DNA of 64,000 nucleotides from CAYUKK01 sp964445305 (GCA_964445305.1 CAYUKK010000005.1:7156-71155), one strand, 5' to 3'; shown: positions 44,921-52,809, counted from the stretch's first letter. The notes: generated by a model from the sequence alone, not told the origin. Program-made: numbers and translations.

Positions 44921-45410
44921 TCACAAAAAATATTCAGCGGGGGCCTCGGTGGCCATCAGAAGCTCCTGATAGACGATGCGGTGGGGGATATAGAGAAGAA
45001 GTGTCTCCTGCATCCACTCACTTGACACTCCTCCAGCCTCTCGGCGTGGCAAGAAAGACAGAACCCCCGGGTGCGGTAGGAGAAAATCATGAGGCGCTCC
45101 ACATGGCATTAGGGACAGCGAATGCGGGAAACCCACGACTCGGGTGGCCGCAGTCAGGCGTCGTTGCGAGGGGCGAAGCGACGCGGGAATCTTGTTTCCC
45201 GGGCGAGGCACGACGGGATTACGATGGCTCTGTGGCCTCATGATGACCTGCGGTCAGTTCTATAATGGCCGGCCGAAGGAACTCATAATCCTTCTCGAAG
45301 CGCGACTTATACCCAGCAAGAAATTTATCCAAGTAATGAAACAACACTCGGTAGAGGATCGTCTGTTTGGGGTGCCGAAGGCGATAGTTTCCAACTATGA
45401 CAGGAGAATG
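44921..45410 (-). pseudogene. Decayed, internally deleted IS91-like transposase (copy A)
   Basis: Read on the minus strand in changing frames. Near 45380 there is an N-terminal block TILYRVLFHYLDKFLAG followed by FEKDYEFLRPAIIELTAG. Near 45070 comes a zinc-finger-like SYRTRGFCLSCHAERLEE, and at the end the tail HRIVYQELLMATEAPAEYFL with a stop at 44921-44923. In intact IS91-type transposases these blocks belong to the start, the zinc-binding domain and the end, so the catalytic middle is deleted. The sequence around 45411-45636 shows nothing beyond a small CGCTAG/CTAGCG hairpin at 45543-45558. Confidence 0.55.
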
Positions 45411-45636
45411 GCCTCAAGAAAGGGGCCATTGTTATGGGGCCAGCCGCTCTTCCTGAAAAGAGGGAAGGAGTCCCCCTCAGGAAAACAGATTCCAAGCCAT
45501 AAACTATCCACCTAAATTGACGCCCAGCCTAGAGAATAGACACGCTAGCAGACTAGCGGAATCGTCATCGGCGTCGAGGCCATAGACGCTAAGGCTGAAC
45601 GAGGATGAATGCATCGTCATTGAAATCAGGTACAGC

Positions 45637-46197
45637 TTACATGTTTAGCAATAACCTCCGGAGTTCGTTGCCCAAATCTTGAACCCTAGTCACTTTAAGG
45701 GCTTTGCAAAGGGCCTTGATAAAAGGATCGCTCATAACATCTTCTAAAGCCTCAGGTGAAAAAAGGCTGGGCTCCATAACCACTCCTCGGCTTTGTTCCC
45801 CGCACGAATTAATGGGACATGACTTCAGCCCCCTGCAATCCTGTTGGCCGCAACCGTTTTTATCACAAGATTTTAGAGGGATGGAAAGAGTCGTGCCACT
45901 ACGCAGCTCGATGAAGAGACCACATTTCTCACCACCACCAGGATCGGGAATAAAGCCGGTCGGGAGGCCACCGAATTCGCTCAAGAAAATCTCATCCCTC
46001 GGGAAAAGTAGCGCTTTGATCATTTTTGCTTTAGTCGATAGAGCGCCGATGCGGACCGTAGCTTCCAATTCGGCTTTTGAGACTCGGGTTTGAGCTGAGA
46101 TCAGACCAGCTTTTGTGGCACCCACGCCTGCTAGCCCAGCCGAAAGCTGCGCCAACTTGCTGAGAACTTCTCTTCTCGTCAATCGATTGTTTTTCAT
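45637..46197 (-). CDS. Tat-leader cysteine-array protein 3 (putative radical SAM substrate)
   Basis: 186 residues, no known family recognised. The leader has R8-R9 in LTRREVLSKL, a hydrophobic stretch and ISA-Q at 35/36 as predicted signal peptidase site. A conserved block MIKALLFPRDEIFLSEFGG follows, then GGGEKC (C92), the array C111-x4-C116-x4-C121-x5-C127-x4-C132 and a C-terminal helix block SDPFIKALCKALKVT. It shares all these landmarks with the two paralogues at 46237 and 48200. The array is shorter: the position expected for a sixth repeat Cys reads GEQSRG. It is last in the island. Confidence 0.8.
   Translation of the reverse strand: MKNNRLTRREVLSKLAQLSAGLAGVGATKAGLISAQTRVSKAELEATVRIGALSTKAKMIKALLFPRDEIFLSEFGGLPTGFIPDPGGGEKCGLFIELRSGTTLSIPLKSCDKNGCGQQDCRGLKSCPINSCGEQSRGVVMEPSLFSPEALEDVMSDPFIKALCKALKVTRVQDLGNELRRLLLNM
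45802..45867 (-). repeat. Cysteine array of protein 3
   Basis: Residues C111-C132: CDKNGCGQQDCRGLKS then CPINSC. Follows the C-x2-N-x / C-x2-Q-x / C-x2-3-L-x unit for one and a half turns. Confidence 0.75.
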
Positions 46198-46236
46198 TGT
46201 TTTCGCCTTTAAAGATTTTTGTCTTATTAGATTCGA

Positions 46237-46794
46237 TTAACGGACCAAAAGCCTTCGGAGCTCGTAGCTCAGACCTTGCGCTGTTGTCACCTTAAGTTGC
46301 CTGCAAAGGGCAAGAATGAACGGGTCGTTCATGATCTGTGATAATTCTCTTTCGGAAAAAATGTTTGATTCACCCGTGAGCATCCCTTGCTTCGGGCAGT
46401 AATTTTCCTCACACCCTGACAACTTCGAGCATTTCTGATCTTCGCACCAGTTATAATCACAGTCGGCCAGATTGCCACATTTCTGTTTAGAACACGTCTG
46501 GCCCTCGAAAAAAAAGTCACATTTTTCTCCTCCCGGGAATGCAGAGAACATGCCCAGAGGAACACGGCCGAATTCCGCCTGGAAGACATCACGTTGGGGA
46601 AAGAGCAGCACTTTGATCGCCTTAGCCATCGCCGCTTCGGCTTTGACGCCAGTGAGGCTTTCCAAGTCCTTTATTCCGATTCGCGTCTGAGCCCATGAGC
46701 TTGCAGGCTTGAGACTGCTGACGCCGCCAAGCAGAGCCAGAAGCTCCATCAATCGCTTAAAAGCTTGACGCCTGGTAACCTTTTGATTTCTCAT
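46237..46794 (-). CDS. Tat-leader cysteine-array protein 2 (putative radical SAM substrate)
   Basis: 185 residues. The leader has R8-R9 in VTRRQAFKRL, a hydrophobic core, and SWA-Q at 35/36. Then a conserved AIKVLLFPQRDVFQAEFGR block, GGEKC (C92), and the array C101, C106, C112, C117, C122, C128, C133 with spacers of four or five residues. The C-terminal block is NDPFILALCRQLKVT. The start has a perfect AAGGAGG upstream and lies 3 nt from the radical SAM gene stop, so it is co-translated with the maturase. No enzymatic motif is visible; modified-substrate status is inference. Confidence 0.82.
   Translation of the reverse strand: MRNQKVTRRQAFKRLMELLALLGGVSSLKPASSWAQTRIGIKDLESLTGVKAEAAMAKAIKVLLFPQRDVFQAEFGRVPLGMFSAFPGGEKCDFFFEGQTCSKQKCGNLADCDYNWCEDQKCSKLSGCEENYCPKQGMLTGESNIFSERELSQIMNDPFILALCRQLKVTTAQGLSYELRRLLVR
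46396..46494 (-). repeat. Cysteine array of protein 2
   Basis: Residues C101-C133: CSKQKCGNLAD, CDYNWCEDQKCSKLSG, CEENYC. The N, Q and L positions recur with a period of three cysteines. Confidence 0.78.
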
Positions 46795-46797
46795 TAT

Positions 46798-48192
46798 TTA
46801 CCCTCCTTTGAAATTTAGTTTTTTTAGGTTGCGGTCCTTATCGGCTGCCTGATATAGCTCGACAAGGGCCCAAAACTTTTGCGATATCTCCAATTCTCTG
46901 CTCATTCTTTTCAAGCAGTAATAAAAGAAAATATTTTCATCAAGATAATATTTCCAGGTGTGGCAGCTCACTTTCCCCGTCTTTCCGTAGACATAAGGAC
47001 ATCCTCCCATGCAGATTGGCAGGAGCTTGCAGGAGGCGCATTCGAGGTCAAATGGGTTTCGCTGCCGCCACCTTTCGAGATTCTTCTGCCAGTCTGCCGA
47101 GGCCGACTCGAGGAGGTGTCCGACCTCTGCGTGCGATTCAGCTACCTCGTTCCAGCATTTAACAATGCCGCCGCGCGGGGTGATGGCGTAGGCGCATTCA
47201 TGATCCGCCATACAGAAAATATTTCGGCTTTTCGGCACACCAAAAGAGCGGAAGCCCCGCCTCGCCATTTCGATAGAGGTTTCGAGCTCGAGCAGGGAAA
47301 AGTCGTCCTCGCTTAGGCACCATCCGGAGATATCCTGGCAGACCGATGTATAAGCGTACGTACGACCTATGTAGAAGCCAACACGCTCTTTTAATGCCTC
47401 GCTCTCCAGGATCTCCATTAGATCTAGAATATGATCCTTGTTTGTTTCATCGACGTTCATCCGGATGTGGATTTTGAGCTTCGAAGTCGCCTCATGAATA
47501 TTTTTTAAAATTCTATGGAATGTTCCTCTGCCGTCGGCGAGCGGCCGCCTCCGGTTATGAACCGCGGGGGGCCCATCGAGCGTGACTTGGATATGGCTGA
47601 TCTTGAGTTGGGCCAGCTTTTCAGCGGTCTTGAGGTCAAGCAGGTATCCATTAGTCACCATGTCAGCGCTGTAATCAGCTCCGCAGTTCTGGCAGATTTC
47701 GATAAACTTTTCCGAAAGGCGTTCGATTAACGACCGGAAGAGCAACGGCTCGCCCCCAAACCAGGTGACATTGAGCGATTTATGGCTGAACATCCTTTCT
47801 TGGACAAATCGGATAACCGCGTCTTCAACGTTTCCGGCCATCGAGGCCGGGTTCCTCTCTTGGTAACAATAGACGCACCTGAAATTACAGGCCAGGGTGG
47901 GGATGATGGTCATGCTCAGGACGCTCTGATCGGTGCACCCCATCTTGTAGTTCTCCTTCAAAGAGGCGATTTCATCGGCGTCGTCAGGGATCAGGAATCC
48001 GTGGTTGATCAGAGCATTCAGAATTTGCGTTGAATTCTTTGCTTTCCAATCTCGGTTGGGGTTATATAGAATCCGTTTAGCCAGACCAGCTTCGTAGCCT
48101 CTTAAAGCAAGGAGCGAAAGAGTATAGAAATTTAGGAAGAGCGTTGTTCCATTGGGAAGTCTAAGACAATAGTTATACAAAGAAGCTTTCAA
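46798..48192 (-). CDS. Radical SAM/SPASM peptide or protein maturase
   Basis: 464 residues. The N-terminal 90 residues resemble the small recognition domain seen in RiPP-type radical SAM proteins (LPNGTTLFLNFYTLSLLAL). The radical SAM cluster is C102-x3-C106-x2-C109 in TLACNFRCVYCYQERN, with WFGGEPLL following. The SPASM region has C327, C333 and C346, then C385-x2-C388-x5-C394-x3-C398 and C410 (CASCKLLPICMGGCPY), enough for two auxiliary [4Fe-4S] clusters. Such enzymes make thioether or C-C crosslinks in ribosomal peptides. It sits between the Cys-array genes, 7 nt after protein 1 and 3 nt before protein 2. Confidence 0.92.
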   Translation of the reverse strand: MKASLYNYCLRLPNGTTLFLNFYTLSLLALRGYEAGLAKRILYNPNRDWKAKNSTQILNALINHGFLIPDDADEIASLKENYKMGCTDQSVLSMTIIPTLACNFRCVYCYQERNPASMAGNVEDAVIRFVQERMFSHKSLNVTWFGGEPLLFRSLIERLSEKFIEICQNCGADYSADMVTNGYLLDLKTAEKLAQLKISHIQVTLDGPPAVHNRRRPLADGRGTFHRILKNIHEATSKLKIHIRMNVDETNKDHILDLMEILESEALKERVGFYIGRTYAYTSVCQDISGWCLSEDDFSLLELETSIEMARRGFRSFGVPKSRNIFCMADHECAYAITPRGGIVKCWNEVAESHAEVGHLLESASADWQKNLERWRQRNPFDLECASCKLLPICMGGCPYVYGKTGKVSCHTWKYYLDENIFFYYCLKRMSRELEISQKFWALVELYQAADKDRNLKKLNFKGG

Positions 48193-48199
48193 AGTCCGG

Positions 48200-48757
48200 C
48201 TACCTCCGAGCGCTCATCATGTTGAGGAGCTCCTGCGAAAGCTGTTCAGCCGTAGTGACATTGAATTCCTTGAAGAGGGCTTTGACAAACGGGTCGGATT
48301 TGTGCATGTTCAAAAAATCCTTTGAGCTTGAATCGATATACATCGTGCAGGTCAGGCCAGTGCAGTTCTGTTTTGAACAATCATTCTCATCGCAGGACTT
48401 CAGACCGCAGGTCTGGTTCACACATCCATTTTTCCCACAGGAAGAAGACTGCATGGAGGATGGTGTCGGCGAGAAAAAGTCGTCACATTTTTGAATCACC
48501 CCAAGATCTCCCGATCCCGCCATCAAGGGTGCTCGTCCGAACTCATTGATATAGATTTCCCGCGTCCCTATAACCAAGATCTTGAGAGATTTTGTCTCTC
48601 TGGATAGGGCCTGTGCTTTGGCCAGAGCATCGAAATTGATGCGTCTCGTCTGAGCGAGAAAGGCCCGAACCTGGGTAGCACTCAGGCCAGCGGCCAGACC
48701 GATGATCTTGATCAGACGAGAGATGGCTTCTCTTCTTGAAAGGTGGTTAACTCTCAT
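48200..48757 (-). CDS. Tat-leader cysteine-array protein 1 (putative radical SAM substrate)
   Basis: 185 residues from ATG 48757, chosen because AAGGAG precedes it. The leader has R8-R9 in LSRREAISRL and FLA-Q at 35/36. Conserved block LKILVIGTREIYINEFGR, then QKC (C91). The array is perfectly regular: C107, C112, C117, C122, C127, C132, C137, one cysteine every five residues. The C-terminal block SDPFVKALFKEFNVTTAEQL matches the paralogues, except that Phe replaces their Cys. It is first gene of the island. Function unknown; it is likely exported folded through Tat after modification in the cytoplasm. Confidence 0.83.
   Translation of the reverse strand: MRVNHLSRREAISRLIKIIGLAAGLSATQVRAFLAQTRRINFDALAKAQALSRETKSLKILVIGTREIYINEFGRAPLMAGSGDLGVIQKCDDFFSPTPSSMQSSSCGKNGCVNQTCGLKSCDENDCSKQNCTGLTCTMYIDSSSKDFLNMHKSDPFVKALFKEFNVTTAEQLSQELLNMMSARR
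48347..48439 (-). repeat. Perfect five-residue cysteine array of protein 1
   Basis: Two tandem 15-residue units, CGKNGCVNQTCGLKS and CDENDCSKQNCTGLT, followed by a final C. Every unit has N after the first Cys (C-x2-N), Q after the second (C-x2-Q) and L after the third. Confidence 0.85.
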
Positions 48758-49128
48758 CAGAATGCTCCTTGGTGAATCATAATGAATCCTATTAATAAGA
48801 GACAGAAAACCGCTTTCCCATCTCACTCGAAGGAGAAAATTTTGTTGATTAGGACTTCACAACTATCCACCGTTTGGCTCTGAATTTGCTGCTCGGCCCA
48901 GAAGATTAGATATTGGGAAAATGATGATTTGATGCCTCTCCTCGGCAAATATAGGAGATTTCTTTTCGGCTGTGGTAACTGGGAGGCATCTTAATTATCA
49001 TTTTCCTGTTTAGCCATCGCCAAGAGATATGAATCACGAAAAAAATGGATGTCAAAGACAATTAAAAGCAGTACCTAGTGGGCGAAAATGCATCATAAGC
49101 CGCCTCGGCGCCGGGAAAATGCTGAAAA
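48758..49128. other. Intergenic region upstream of the radical SAM island
   Basis: 371 nt with only the AAGGAG site of protein 1. A TATGAT-like box lies about 30 nt upstream of it, but I find no matching -35. No gene or clear repeat is seen; the right part abuts an IS91-like remnant. Confidence 0.4.
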
Positions 49129-49730
49129 TCAGGGGGACATTTCCTTCTGGTCAAAGGAAAGATTATGAAAAATAATAGGCCGAAGCCTTGGAGTCCAAGA
49201 AGAATCCCGGGAGACCCTATGAGGCGGTGGGGGCTTCGAGGCGATAAAGGTCAGGTTGAGGTGGTTGATGTTCCTGTTCACGACCGCAGTGTCTGTCAAG
49301 AAGGCGATGATCTTCATCATGGCGCCCCACTTGGGGCAGGTCGAGGGGTCGATTTCAAAAACCTTGAGGATCATCTCGGCCCAGCCTCGGCGGGGACGGG
49401 CTGGAGCTCCTCTTCGACAATACAAAGAGGAAAGAGTGCGAGGCTTGACTTGCGGACCTTGCCCTGATGGGCGTTGGCATACAACCCGTAATAACGCACC
49501 GCGACCTGACCCTTGTCGGGAATGTGGGAGGCGACCCGGGCGATGAACTCTGGGTAGTCTATCTGCTTCGCCTCTTGGTTGCTTTCCCCACATCCGTGGC
49601 AGGAGCATCTGTTGGCGGCTCTTCTTGATGAACCCGGCATCGCTCGCGACGTCCCCGTCTGGAAGTTCATGTTTCCTGCGACTGGAGGGGAAATCAGATT
49701 TTTCGACCCCCTCGGTGTCATTCCCAGGCG
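49129..49730 (-). pseudogene. Decayed IS91-like transposase C-terminal part (copy B)
   Basis: Two minus-strand frames together carry an IS91-type ending. One frame has PEFIARVASHIPDKGQVAVR and YYGLYANAHQGKVRK; the other has GWAEMILKVFEIDPSTCPKW and MKIIAFLTDTAVVNRNINHL. The intact family reads RLIxKIYEVDPLxCPKCxGxMRIIxFIxD at this place. The second zinc-ligand Cys is Trp here and the frame is broken, so it is dead. Confidence 0.6.
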
Positions 49731-49819
49731 TGAGTGAGGGTCCGCCCACCAGGATTTTTTTCGAGATCTTCTCCCGTTTTTCCAAAGATTTGGAGATTGT
49801 TAAGGCGTGACCCTAAAAT

Positions 49820-49860
49820 TTGACAAATTAAATAATTTTAATATGAAATAATTGTATAAT
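49820..49860 (+). promoter_or_regulatory. AT-rich promoter region of the MarR gene
   Basis: TTGACA at 49820-49825 with TATGAA 16 bp on (49842-49847), and a perfect TATAAT at 49855-49860. The stretch 49815-49880 is strikingly AT-rich and carries AAATAATT twice, a plausible binding site for the regulator itself. Confidence 0.45.
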
Positions 49861-49894
49861 AAAATTAATATTTCCTTAGTTGCGAGGTTATCAG

Positions 49895-50389
49895 ATGGAA
49901 ATAGAAAAAATCCGATTTCTCAGAGAGAAGCTCCGTTATATGGAACGGCAGATGAGCGACGCCTTCGGCCGCGATTCAGGTTGCTGCGGCCTGACCCTGG
50001 CCCAATGCCACAGCCTTCTCGAAGTCGGCTACAAAGGCAAGGTTTCGCTCGTCGAACTGGCCTCGAGCTTAAGTCTTGACACAAGCACGCTCAGCCGGAT
50101 GATCCAGGGTCTCGTCCTCCTCGGCTTGGTCAATCGGGAGACAAGCGAGAAGGACCGCCGTTATGTCGTCATCTCCCTCACGAACCAGGGTCGCACAGCA
50201 TTCGACGAAATCGAAGCGAGATTCAATTCCTACTTCACCCAGGTCATGGAGTTTATCCCTGCGGAAAAGCGGGAGGCCGTGATCGAGTCGATTGGGCTCT
50301 TCTCCGATGCGGTCAGAAAGCAGAGCGAGTTTTCCAGCTGTTGTCAGGCCGACGACGATTTGAGCGAAAACGGAAACGCCACAGGATAA
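49895..50389 (+). CDS. MarR-family regulator with cysteine pairs
   Basis: 164 residues from ATG 49895 (GAGG upstream; a TTG at 49880 would add five residues). Winged helix: VSLVELASSLSLDTSTLSRM as the recognition region and EKDRRYVVISLTNQG as the wing. Unusual cysteines: C30-C31, C38, and C149-C150 near the C-terminus (SEFSSCCQADD), which could form a thiol or metal sensor across the dimer. It is flanked by IS91-like fragments on both sides, so its original target genes may be gone or nearby. Targets unknown. Confidence 0.85.
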   Translation: MEIEKIRFLREKLRYMERQMSDAFGRDSGCCGLTLAQCHSLLEVGYKGKVSLVELASSLSLDTSTLSRMIQGLVLLGLVNRETSEKDRRYVVISLTNQGRTAFDEIEARFNSYFTQVMEFIPAEKREAVIESIGLFSDAVRKQSEFSSCCQADDDLSENGNATG

Positions 50390-50400
50390 AGGCGACCATC

Positions 50401-50532
50401 ATGGAGGATTCAGAGATGGACCAAGAAAAAAGTCCCACCCTGGGTGAAAAAGGGGATAAGAAATTCGTTTTTCTGCTGTGCTGGCTAACTGAGTATCCGG
50501 GCATCAATTTCGCCTCATCCCATCGGAGGTGA
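50401..50532 (+). CDS. Small ORF, possibly the 5' stump of a lost gene
   Basis: 43 codons from ATG 50401, just after marR: MEDSEMDQEKSPTLGEKGDK then KFVFLLCWLTEYPGI. The end coincides with the IS91-like fragment that begins around 50510, suggesting that a gene co-transcribed with marR was truncated by a transposition or deletion. It could equally be noncoding. Confidence 0.25.
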   Translation: MEDSEMDQEKSPTLGEKGDKKFVFLLCWLTEYPGINFASSHRR

Positions 50533-50654
50533 TGATAAATAGGGGCATCTTCGGATTCTACCAAGAACTGGTCGAAGTAATAGAACAACACCCGGTAGAG
50601 GAGGGGGCGCTCTTGACGCCGAGGTCTGGAGACTCCTGCCACAATAGAAGCCAT
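50510..50654 (-). pseudogene. IS91-like transposase N-terminal fragment (copy B, other end)
   Basis: Minus-strand reading starts MASIVAGVSRPRRQERPLLY and continues RVLFYYFDQFLVESED. This aligns with the N-terminal block of copy A (TILYRVLFHYLDKFL), also at nucleotide level. About 780 bp separates it from the C-terminal remnant at 49129-49730, and marR occupies that interval. Confidence 0.55.
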
Positions 50655-50988
50655 AAATCAAAAAACGGGCCAAGCCCAGGGACAGGACCTTCTCTGCCTG
50701 AGAGAGCGGCAAGAGCCCCAACCCGGAAGGACAAACCAGGTCTATGAAATGTCAAAAAAGCTCTTATATTGCAATCAAACGACTGGATCCCGCTTTCCCA
50801 ATCAAATGTGAGAATCGTTCTTTGAGCGGCCGGTCTCTCTTTGCGGAGATGGTCGGACGGTGATTGTCGACGGCAGGCCGAAGAGAGTCGTCTTCACGGT
50901 GACTGAACAATTTGCTCTCAAGTGATTTCCCTCCCAACGGATAGCATGAGCCCGAAAGGAGGGACGGCCAATTAGAGTGTATCCCGCG
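50655..50988. other. Intergenic stretch without recognisable genes
   Basis: About 330 nt. The first 100 nt resemble the flank of IS91-like copy A on the other side of the island; the rest shows nothing I can identify. Confidence 0.3.
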
Positions 50989-52245
50989 CTAAAAGATGCG
51001 GAAGATGTTGAAACCGACCCGGAAATCGCCGTCTCTCAGACTCAAATCGCCCCCGGGGAGGTATTGAGCAGCGGTCAGGCCGATCGAATTGGTGACAAAA
51101 AACTGGAATACATGCCCGCCAATATTCTTTTCAACGCCCAGTCCCCAGCCAGGATAACGATCGTTGTAGCCGGCCAGATGTGGAACCCATTCTGCGATGA
51201 CGGAGACTTCGTCGAAGACCACGAAGCGCCCTCCGATCCCCAGGGCGAAGGTGCCTTCCGAATCCGGTTCCCAGAAATTGGTATTGGAGGAAAACGCCGG
51301 AACGAGCAGGAGTGAGACCCGGTCGTTGAGCTGGCAGGACAGGCTCACCAGCGCACTGAGCCGGAACCGGCCTGACCATTCTGCCCCGGGGGGCTCATCC
51401 TGGCTAACCAGGCTTCCCCCGGTGTGGAGAGAGGCTGAAAAGGGGAGGGAGCCGTTTCCTCCCTGTTCAAGGAAGGCCCAATCGACGTTGAATTCCCATT
51501 CCTGATAGAGCCTGCTTCGTCCGATCGTCATCATCAGGTCATCTGTTATGCCGTAGCCGAAGCTGAAGAGGATGTAGGCCGTTCCGTCGAGACCGAAGAA
51601 AGAATTCCAACCGCTGGAGACAGCCGGTTGAAAACGGTGCGATATGCGAAACAGGAAATCCCCTTTGCCTGGGGTTACGGTTGTCGGTAGGTTGACCAGC
51701 CTGGTTCCCCAGAAGACGGGTCTGGAATATCGTCTGGGATTGGAGCTTTGGGCTGGGCTCTTGCTTTTTAGATTCGGCTGTCTGAACTCGGGGCCGCGGC
51801 TAATGAAACCGGGATTGAGAATACCGTTTGCGTCGGTGGAGCTTGCGGCCAGGCTCTTTATCCACTCCTCGATTTGGCGGATTTGCTCCTCAGTCAAGGG
51901 ATCATGGTTTAGGGGCATGCGCTTGCCGACAATCCCGGCCGCTCCTTTGACCTTTGCGATTAGGTCGCTTTTTTCGGGCGCACCTGGTTCGACAATCTTG
52001 AGTTCAGCCTTCTTCAGGCTTGATATCCCGAGAACCGAAGCGAGGAGCGTTTCTTGTTCCAGGCTTAGGTTGGCCGAAGGGTTTTTGCCCGAATGACAAC
52101 CTGCGACACTGCAACTTTGCTTCATTATGCTCTTGACTGTGGCCAGAAGATTTGTCGGAGAATCTCCAGGCCCCTGGCTGTAAAGAGGCGAGCTCAGTGC
52201 GAAAAGCACCGTGACCTTGATAATCAACAGGACCTTGGTTTTCAT
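50989..52245 (-). CDS. Exported cytochrome-like protein with DUF5777 beta-barrel
   Basis: 418 residues. Signal sequence (LLIIKVTVLFALSSPLYSQ), then a small cytochrome-like domain with the heme motif CSVAGCH (CX4CH instead of CXXCH) and a distal KRMPLNHDPLTEEQIRQIEEW that can give the Met ligand. From about residue 165 the sequence is a DUF5777-type barrel: RPVFWGTRLVNLPTTVTPGK, GDFLFRISHRFQP, and repeated amphipathic strands ending in FRVGFNIFRIF. The C-terminal Phe suits an outer-membrane barrel. It probably works with the CX4CH lipoprotein-like gene 72 nt upstream. Confidence 0.8.
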   Translation of the reverse strand: MKTKVLLIIKVTVLFALSSPLYSQGPGDSPTNLLATVKSIMKQSCSVAGCHSGKNPSANLSLEQETLLASVLGISSLKKAELKIVEPGAPEKSDLIAKVKGAAGIVGKRMPLNHDPLTEEQIRQIEEWIKSLAASSTDANGILNPGFISRGPEFRQPNLKSKSPAQSSNPRRYSRPVFWGTRLVNLPTTVTPGKGDFLFRISHRFQPAVSSGWNSFFGLDGTAYILFSFGYGITDDLMMTIGRSRLYQEWEFNVDWAFLEQGGNGSLPFSASLHTGGSLVSQDEPPGAEWSGRFRLSALVSLSCQLNDRVSLLLVPAFSSNTNFWEPDSEGTFALGIGGRFVVFDEVSVIAEWVPHLAGYNDRYPGWGLGVEKNIGGHVFQFFVTNSIGLTAAQYLPGGDLSLRDGDFRVGFNIFRIF

Positions 52246-52317
52246 CCGGCTACTCCTGTCATGGGGACTTTATTTTGCCAAGTAATCATTCCGGAAATTC
52301 GAGCCTTCCCCAAGGGT

Positions 52318-52752
52318 TCAATTATTCTTGGCCCCTTTGTTGATCCAGTTCTTAATGTTCTGGACGGAATTGGCGTTGAGAGCTGATCCGCCAAGGGGCA
52401 TCCGGCCGCCGTTTGTCTGCCGGCCTTCGAGTTTGATGACGAGATAACTATTCGTAGCGTCGTTGGGGATAACCCGCCTTTTCCCCGGTTCTTGGGTTGA
52501 GGGCACGTCGACGAGGTTGGCATAAGACTGCCCCTGGAGAAGAATCAATCCCGCCGCAGCGCTGTTACCGTGGCAGCTTGATGAAATGCAGCTCTGGCTG
52601 AAGATCGGCTGAATATCTGAGGCGAATGAGGGATCCTCTTTGACTATGGAGGGGGGCTGGGGACTGGTGGGGGAATAGCTGCCACAGTGATAGAGAATGA
52701 CCGCTGCAAGGATAGCTAGGATTGCTATAACGGGCCACGATTTTATGTTCAT
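52318..52752 (-). CDS. Small exported cytochrome-like protein with CX4CH motif
   Basis: 144 residues from ATG 52752 (AAGGAG upstream). The N-terminal hydrophobic segment ends in ILYHCGS, possibly an atypical lipobox (His before the Cys). Then a planctomycete-type cytochrome-like fold: FASDIQPIFSQSCISSSCHG with CX4CH, SYANLVDVPSTQEPGKRR, and GGRMPLGGSALNANSVQNI giving a candidate Met ligand. Likely an outer-surface or periplasmic electron carrier, or a non-heme relic of that fold; heme binding is inferred. Confidence 0.8.
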   Translation of the reverse strand: MNIKSWPVIAILAILAAVILYHCGSYSPTSPQPPSIVKEDPSFASDIQPIFSQSCISSSCHGNSAAAGLILLQGQSYANLVDVPSTQEPGKRRVIPNDATNSYLVIKLEGRQTNGGRMPLGGSALNANSVQNIKNWINKGAKNN

Positions 52753-52780
52753 CAGGAGACTCCTTATAAAATCTACAAAT

Positions 52781-52809
52781 ATTATAGGAATACTAGGAAA
52801 AAAAATCAA
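52781..52809 (-). promoter_or_regulatory. Promoter of the CX4CH protein pair
   Basis: TTGATT (52804-52809) and a perfect TATAAT (52781-52786), 17 bp apart on the minus strand. Start near 52774, leader about 21 nt with AAGGAG. Confidence 0.55.

Noticed and set aside
45543..45558. CGCTAG/CTAGCG hairpin as terminator of the Cys-array island
   Set aside because: Only 6 bp with a 4-nt loop and no T-run following on the minus strand.
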